A stretch of 64,000 bases of DNA, taken from assembly GCA_963784415.1 (NCBI GenBank), contig CAWARK010000002.1, positions 62,001 through 126,000 on the forward strand. The letters are read 5' to 3'. The notes beneath the pieces are model-generated. The model was not told where the DNA came from and did not search any database. It worked only from the letters and a program-made list of their open reading frames with translations. The translations under genes were made by a program, and so were the position numbers. This stretch comes from UBA7672 sp963784415 (lineage in GTDB: Bacteria > Pseudomonadota > Alphaproteobacteria > Caulobacterales > Hyphomonadaceae). This document shows positions 59,256-64,000 of this stretch, piece after piece; positions within the stretch are counted from its first letter, which is position 1, and each line of letters begins with the position of its first letter.

Positions 59256-60239
59256 ATGGCCTGGTACGGTAACAGACGGTCAGGTCAGCCGCGCCCAGGC
59301 GCGCGGGCGGTCGTTGTCGGCCTCGGCATCGCCATGGTCGGCGCGCTCGCCATCCAGACCTCCTCCACAGTCCGCTCCGGCATCGATGCTTCGCGCCGTT
59401 CCATGGACGGAACGACCGCCAGCCTTGCCGGCGTTGCTTCCGGCTTTGCCGGCTGGTCGCTCGGCTTCGGCCGCAGTCAGGAAGACGAAGCCCGCATCGC
59501 CGAACTCGAAGGCGAAGTGCGCGATCTCCACCGCTGGAAAGACCTCGCCGAGACGATGGCGCTCCGCATGGAGCGGTACGAAAAACTGCTCGACCTCGTC
59601 GGCGAAACGCAAGGGCAGGCCGTGACGGCCCGCATCGTGGCCGAAGAGAATGGCCCGTTCGCCGCTTCCAAGATCGCCAACGCCGGCGCTTCGAACGGCG
59701 TGCGGGAGGGCTTTGCTGCGATCAACGAGTATGGCCTCGTCGGCCGCGTTGTCCGCGTCGGCGAATATACCTCGCGTGTCCTGCTGCTGACCGACTTCGC
59801 GAGCCGCATCCCGGTGATGGGCACCAAGTCAGGCGACCGCGCTCTGCTCGTCGGCGACAACGGTTCCAGCGCGCGCCTGCTTGAGCCCGAAACGCCTGAC
59901 CAGATCATTCCCGGCGAAGTCTGGGTAACGTCCGGTGACGATGGCAAGATGCCGCTCGGCGTGCGCGTCGGCATTGCGCGCAAGGTTGGCGACGAATGGC
60001 GTATCGATCTTGCGATGGATGCCGGCCCGGTCGACTTCGTGCGCCTCGTTCCGCCGCCTGACTTTGCCGATCCCGATCTCGTGCCGCCGCTGGGCGGCAC
60101 CGAAGAAAACACTGTCTCGACGCTGCGCACGGTTAGTGCAGCTGTCGCTCCGGTTGTGGCGCCCAAGCCGGCGACCAAGCCGCCCGCCAACGCCACACCT
60201 GCAGCCGTGCCGCCTCCGCCCCCCGGAGGCCGCGAATGA
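59256..60239 (+). CDS. mreC: Rod shape-determining protein MreC
   Basis: 327 residues. N-terminal membrane anchor (AVVVGLGIAMVGALAIQ), a coiled coil (about 75-115, EDEARIAELEGEVRDLHRWKDLAETMALRMERYEKLLDLVG), then the two beta-barrel periplasmic domain ending in FVRLVPPPDF. A Pro/Ala tail (about 285-327) is an extension seen in several alphaproteobacteria. GAGGAG precedes ATG 59256. Stop overlaps mreD start (ATGA). Confidence 0.94.
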   Translation: MAWYGNRRSGQPRPGARAVVVGLGIAMVGALAIQTSSTVRSGIDASRRSMDGTTASLAGVASGFAGWSLGFGRSQEDEARIAELEGEVRDLHRWKDLAETMALRMERYEKLLDLVGETQGQAVTARIVAEENGPFAASKIANAGASNGVREGFAAINEYGLVGRVVRVGEYTSRVLLLTDFASRIPVMGTKSGDRALLVGDNGSSARLLEPETPDQIIPGEVWVTSGDDGKMPLGVRVGIARKVGDEWRIDLAMDAGPVDFVRLVPPPDFADPDLVPPLGGTEENTVSTLRTVSAAVAPVVAPKPATKPPANATPAAVPPPPPGGRE

Positions 60240-60724
60240 GGACTGCCTGGCGCATCTGGGTTCTGCTGCTCGTTGTCATGGCCGGGCTGACGACGGCGTT
60301 CGGCATGCATGCCGGCATGGTGACGTTCTGGTGGCCGATCGCCGGCCTGTGGCTTGCCGCGGGGCTCGCCGCATTCGGCCTGTCGGTGTGGGTCGCGGGT
60401 TGCCTGATCATGCTCGGCATCGCGATGGACTATATGGGCGAGGCGCCGCTGGGCGCGTGGCCGCTGGCCTTGCTGTGCGCCTATGGCGTTGCGCTGATCG
60501 CATGGGACCGGCAACCGCCGATCCCCGTCGTTGGCGCTGAAGCCATTGCCGTCATCGGCGGCTTCATCGCCGCCAGCATCGCGCTTGGCATTGCGGGCAG
60601 CATCGCGGGTCATCCGGGTTTTGCGCGTGGCGCGCTGACGGGTGATTTCATCATGACCGCGCTGCTCTATCCGATCGTACGCTTTGTGATCCTGCCCGCT
60701 AGCATCAGAGTGGCCAGACGATGA
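60236..60724 (+). CDS. mreD: Rod shape-determining protein MreD
   Basis: 162 residues, about five transmembrane helices. Sequence conservation in MreD is low; identity rests on size, topology and position between mreC and mrdA, with overlaps of four bases on both sides. Inner-membrane partner of MreC. Confidence 0.88.
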   Translation: MRTAWRIWVLLLVVMAGLTTAFGMHAGMVTFWWPIAGLWLAAGLAAFGLSVWVAGCLIMLGIAMDYMGEAPLGAWPLALLCAYGVALIAWDRQPPIPVVGAEAIAVIGGFIAASIALGIAGSIAGHPGFARGALTGDFIMTALLYPIVRFVILPASIRVARR

Positions 60725-62730
60725 ACCGCGACTGGAAGAACTCATTTCCCTCTCGCCGCATGCTGTTCCTCGGCGGCGGCGGTCTTGTGTTCGCCGGTCT
60801 CACCATCCGCCTCGCCGAGCTGCAGCTGTTCCGTCAGGCCGAGTTCGAAGCCAAGGCGCGCGACGTGCGCATCCAGCTCGAACCCGCGCCGCCGCACCGA
60901 GGCACGATCTATGATCGCAGCGGCCGCGTGCTCGCCGGCTCGAAGCGAAACTTCTACGTCACGCTCCGCCCGGAAGTCGCCGGCGCCAAGCCGGAAGAAA
61001 TCGCCAAGGTCATCGAGCGCGTGGGGCGGCAGCTCCGCCTCAGCGACAACAAGATGCGCTCGCTCCTGCAGGACGCCACGACGCCGCCCGCGCACCGCGA
61101 CATCCTCGTCGCTGACGACCTGACATGGGAAGAGTTCGCGCAGGTCAACGTGATGGCGCCCGAGCTTGCCGGCATCAGCGCCGAAGTGGGCGAGCTGCGT
61201 TCCTATCCGCTGCAGGCCGCGTTCTATCACACGATCGGCTATGTCCAGAAAGCCAACGAGGCGGACATCCAGCAGAAGATCAAGATCGAGCTGGATACAG
61301 CCGGCGAGGCGCTCGATTCCGAAGCCGGCAAGGCGCGCGCCGCCGCCATCCGCCGCCTCTATCGTCACCCCGCCATGCGCGTCGGCAAGCAGGGCATCGA
61401 AGCCTATGGCGAACAGCAGCTCAAGGGCGAGCCCGGCAAGATCCGCCTTCTGAAGAACGCTACCGGCCGCGTCATCGACCGCCTGCCGAGCGAGGATCTC
61501 ACCGGCATTCCGGGCACGGATGTTGTCCTGACCTTCGACGCCGAATTGCAGAACTACGCCATCCAGCGCTTCGGCTCGGAAGCCGGCAGCGCTGTGATGA
61601 TCGACGTCGCGACGGGTGAAGTCGTCTGCATGATGTCGACGCCGGCGGCCGACCCGAACCTCTTCGTCAGCGGCATCGCCGCCGGGCCGTACCAGGCGCT
61701 GCGTGAAGACGAGAAGAACCCGCTTTATCACAAGGCCTATGACGGCATTTATCCGCCGGGCTCGACGTTCAAGACCGTGGTGGCCGCCGCCGCGCTGGAA
61801 AGCGGCGCGATGAGCCCGAACGACACGGTGCATTGCTCCGGCAAGGCCTGGTACTACAACCGGTTCTACAACTGCTGGCGTCCCGAAGGTCACGGTGTTC
61901 TCAACATGCACCAGGGCCTGCAGAAGTCGTGCGACTGTTATTTTTACCATGCAGCGGAAAAGACCGGCATCGAGGCGATCGCAGATGTCGCGAAACGTTT
62001 TGGCCTCGGCCATCGCTATGAGCTCGGGCTCACGGGCGGCAAGGCGGGATCGGTGCCGAACGATGCGTGGAAGCGGAAAGTCATCGGCGAGCAGTGGTAT
62101 GCCGGCGACACGATCTCGGCCGCGATCGGGCAGGGCTATGTGACGGCGTCCCCGCTGCAGCTCGCCGTGATGTGCGCGCGCATCGCCGGCGGCGCCACCA
62201 CACCCAACCCGACTGTGATCGCCAGCGGCATCAAGGTCCCGGACGCTGAAATCACCCAGATGGGAACGTTCAAGCCGGGCGTGCTCGAAGCTGTGCGCGG
62301 CGGCATGTTCGCGGTGACGTCCGAGCCGGGCGGTACGGCCTACAGCTATCTCAAGGGCGGCACGGTCGATCCCAACAACGAACTTCCTGCGCCCTATACC
62401 GGCGCACACATGGCCGGCAAGTCGGGTACGGCGCAGGTGCGCGTCATCCACGCTTCCGAACGCAACTCGCGCGGCGAGGCGATCAAGAACGACCAGTTGC
62501 CATGGAAGCTGCGTGACCACGCGCTCTTCATCGCCTTCGCGCCGGCCGACAAGCCGCGCTACGCCGTGGCGATCGTTCTCGAGCACGGCGTTTCCGGTTC
62601 GGGCCTTGCCTCGCCGATCGCGCGCGATCTGCTGGCCCACGCGTTGAAGTACGACACGGGCGCGAAAAAGCCGTTCGTTCCGCAATCGCGTGATGTCGCG
62701 GCAGCCGATACAAAGGCGAAGCCGACATGA
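60721..62730 (+). CDS. mrdA: Penicillin-binding protein 2 (transpeptidase)
   Basis: 669 residues. N-terminal anchor (MLFLGGGGLVFAGLTIRLAEL), PBP dimerisation domain (RDVRIQLEPAPPHRGTIYDRSGRVLAGSKRNFYV), and transpeptidase domain with nucleophile S348 and K351 (PPGSTFKTVVAA), SxN-position SCD (QKSCDCYFYH) and KSGTAQV. It works with RodA to elongate side-wall peptidoglycan. The region PSCDC carries cysteines that are common in this family. Overlaps mreD and rodA by four bases each. Confidence 0.96.
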   Translation: MNRDWKNSFPSRRMLFLGGGGLVFAGLTIRLAELQLFRQAEFEAKARDVRIQLEPAPPHRGTIYDRSGRVLAGSKRNFYVTLRPEVAGAKPEEIAKVIERVGRQLRLSDNKMRSLLQDATTPPAHRDILVADDLTWEEFAQVNVMAPELAGISAEVGELRSYPLQAAFYHTIGYVQKANEADIQQKIKIELDTAGEALDSEAGKARAAAIRRLYRHPAMRVGKQGIEAYGEQQLKGEPGKIRLLKNATGRVIDRLPSEDLTGIPGTDVVLTFDAELQNYAIQRFGSEAGSAVMIDVATGEVVCMMSTPAADPNLFVSGIAAGPYQALREDEKNPLYHKAYDGIYPPGSTFKTVVAAAALESGAMSPNDTVHCSGKAWYYNRFYNCWRPEGHGVLNMHQGLQKSCDCYFYHAAEKTGIEAIADVAKRFGLGHRYELGLTGGKAGSVPNDAWKRKVIGEQWYAGDTISAAIGQGYVTASPLQLAVMCARIAGGATTPNPTVIASGIKVPDAEITQMGTFKPGVLEAVRGGMFAVTSEPGGTAYSYLKGGTVDPNNELPAPYTGAHMAGKSGTAQVRVIHASERNSRGEAIKNDQLPWKLRDHALFIAFAPADKPRYAVAIVLEHGVSGSGLASPIARDLLAHALKYDTGAKKPFVPQSRDVAAADTKAKPT

Positions 62731-63884
62731 TCATTCGCAAGGACACGCTTCTCTACAAGCTGACCCAGCTGCACTGGTTCCTGCTGCTCACCATCGTGGC
62801 GCTCGCCATGTTCGGCACGCTGATCCTGTTCTCGGCGGGCTCATCCGCGCACGATCTCGAGACGGGCTCGCTGAAGATCGACGCCAGCTACGCCATCGCA
62901 CACTTGACGCGCTTCGTGTTGATGCTGGGCGTCGCCATCGTTGTGGCGCTGCTCCCTTTGCGCCTGTGGGCGTCGCTGGCCTATCCGGCTTACATCATCG
63001 GCATGCTGCTGCTGGTGGGCGTCGAAGTCGCCGGCAATATCGTCAACGGATCGCAACGCTGGCTGACCATCGGGCCGCTGACGCTGCAGCCATCGGAGTT
63101 GATGAAGATCGCCGTGCCCCTGGCGCTCGCGCGCTATTATCACCAGATGTTCTCATCCGGACGAAGTGGCGGATGGATTCACCTTGTCGCCTTCCTGATG
63201 GTGATCGCGCCTGTCGGCTTCGTCCTGAAACAGCCCGACCTTGGCACGTCGCTGATGATCCTCGGCACCGGCTGCGCCGTGATCTTCTTCGCGGGCATCA
63301 GCCTCCGCATCATTGCCGGCGTGCTGATGGTGATCCTGGTGGCGGCGCCTGTCGTCTACTTCTTCGGCCTGCACGATTACCAGCGCGACCGCATCCACAC
63401 GATGTTCGACCCGGATGCCGATCCGCTTGGCGCGGGATACCAGCTGCAGCAGGGCATGATCGCCGTCGGCTCGGGCGGCCTTGCCGGCAAGGGCTTCATG
63501 GAAGGCGCCCAGAAGGAGCTCGATTACATCCCCGAGCAGCACACCGACTTCATCTTCACCATCGTGGCCGAGGAGTTCGGCTTTGCCGGCTCCCTGGTCC
63601 TGCTGGCGGCATGGGCGACCGCGATCGTGCAGGGGATGAACATTGCCGGCTCGTCCCGAAGTACCTTTGGAGGGTTGGCAGCGGCAGGCTTCATCTCGAC
63701 CCTGATGCTTTACGTGGGAATCAACGTCGGAATGGTCATCGGCCTGCTTCCGGTCGTGGGCATACCCTTGCCGCTGATCTCGTATGGGGGCACGGCTATT
63801 GTCACGGTTATGATCGGATTCGGGTTGTTGATGGCCGTACACCTCAACCGCGCGAACGATATGACCCTTCGCGGCCTGTTCTAG
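62727..63884 (+). CDS. rodA: SEDS peptidoglycan glycosyltransferase RodA
   Basis: 385 residues, about ten transmembrane helices. SEDS signatures: LQPSELMKIAVPLALARY, QPDLGTSLMI, DPDADPLGAGYQLQQGMIAVGSGGLAGKGFMEGAQKELDYIPEQHTDFIFTIVAEEFG (catalytic Asp region), SYGGTAIVTVMIGFGLL. Polymerises lipid II with PBP2. The ATG overlaps the mrdA stop (ATGA). Confidence 0.97.
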   Translation: MIIRKDTLLYKLTQLHWFLLLTIVALAMFGTLILFSAGSSAHDLETGSLKIDASYAIAHLTRFVLMLGVAIVVALLPLRLWASLAYPAYIIGMLLLVGVEVAGNIVNGSQRWLTIGPLTLQPSELMKIAVPLALARYYHQMFSSGRSGGWIHLVAFLMVIAPVGFVLKQPDLGTSLMILGTGCAVIFFAGISLRIIAGVLMVILVAAPVVYFFGLHDYQRDRIHTMFDPDADPLGAGYQLQQGMIAVGSGGLAGKGFMEGAQKELDYIPEQHTDFIFTIVAEEFGFAGSLVLLAAWATAIVQGMNIAGSSRSTFGGLAAAGFISTLMLYVGINVGMVIGLLPVVGIPLPLISYGGTAIVTVMIGFGLLMAVHLNRANDMTLRGLF

Positions 63885-63903
63885 GTCTGCTATGCCCCGG
63901 CGA

Positions 63904-63925
63904 GTCTGGCCTCAGCCGGCCAGAC
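63904..63925 (+). terminator. Weak hairpin after rodA
   Basis: Perfect 8-bp stem GTCTGGCC / GGCCAGAC with a six-base loop TCAGCC, followed by CCGGTTT. The T-run is too short for a confident intrinsic terminator. Confidence 0.35.
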
Positions 63926-63961
63926 CCGGTTTGAGGGCAGGCCAGAACAGGACGGGATGAC

Positions 63962-64000
63962 ATGACGATTGCCGGGCGGGTCGACCGCAAGAGTGAGACC
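63962..64000 (+). CDS. Start of a further gene cut by the window edge
   Basis: ATG 63962 opens a frame reading MTIAGRVDRKSET that runs off the window. GGACGGGA lies just upstream as a plausible ribosome site. Too short to identify. Confidence 0.35.
   Translation, partial: MTIAGRVDRKSET

Overview
This 64 kb window is high-GC, densely packed chromosomal DNA of an alphaproteobacterium. A Caulobacterales/Hyphomonadaceae-like relative fits best. Supporting evidence is the xerD / aroK-aroB arrangement, the aerobic cobaltochelatase genes cobS and cobT beside bolA and a J-domain gene, a K+-independent H+-pyrophosphatase, and many lipoprotein and LuxR/AraC/GNAT genes. The genus assignment is inference. 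I saw no rRNA, tRNA, CRISPR array, insertion sequence or prophage.

Layout. 1-8.1 kb: thrS (5' end cut by the window), a GT2 glycosyltransferase, xerD, two envelope proteins of unknown function, then aroK-aroB. 8.2-21 kb: an orphan quorum-sensing-type LuxR regulator, bolA and a J-domain gene divergently packed, a glyoxalase-fold gene, and a co-directional run from cobS to cobT and an HExxPGHH lipoprotein. After that come a phytase-like esterase and several secreted proteins. 21-31.7 kb: a LOG protein, polA, a hybrid sensor kinase, a DegP-type protease, serB and miaA. 31.7-39 kb: an accessory-looking nucleotidyltransferase with two matched operator-like palindromes. The branched-chain amino acid locus follows: leader peptide, attenuator, ilvB, lipoprotein, ilvN, lipoprotein, a reverse-strand NYN nuclease-like gene, and ilvC. 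39-50.5 kb: methyltransferase, GNAT, rhomboid protease, outer-membrane barrel, DMT exporter, hppA, and assorted metabolic and regulatory genes. 50.5-55.6 kb: a Leu-rich leader peptide and leuA, a zone of long intergenic palindromes (one cluster has been read into a coding frame), then an ABC-F ATPase. 55.6-64 kb: EVE protein, repeat lipoprotein, MFS exporter, and the rod-shape operon mreB-mreC-mreD-mrdA-rodA.

How the genes work together. ilvB/ilvN/ilvC and leuA cover much of valine, isoleucine and leucine synthesis. Both promoter-proximal leaders encode short peptides rich in the end-product amino acids, so ribosome-mediated attenuation is likely. mreBCD, PBP2 and RodA form the elongasome. 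aroK and aroB are translationally coupled steps of the shikimate pathway. CobS and CobT are two of the three aerobic cobaltochelatase subunits; CobN is not in the window.

The most unusual items are the nucleotidyltransferase with paired TTACACTAC/GTAGTGTAA operators spaced about five helical turns apart, the apparently leaderless leuA leader with competing hairpins, the lipoprotein genes threaded through ilvB-ilvN, and the repeat-derived C-terminal extension at 53.66-54.15 kb. Gene starts were moved from the longest frame wherever a Shine-Dalgarno sequence, signal peptide or family start argued for it.
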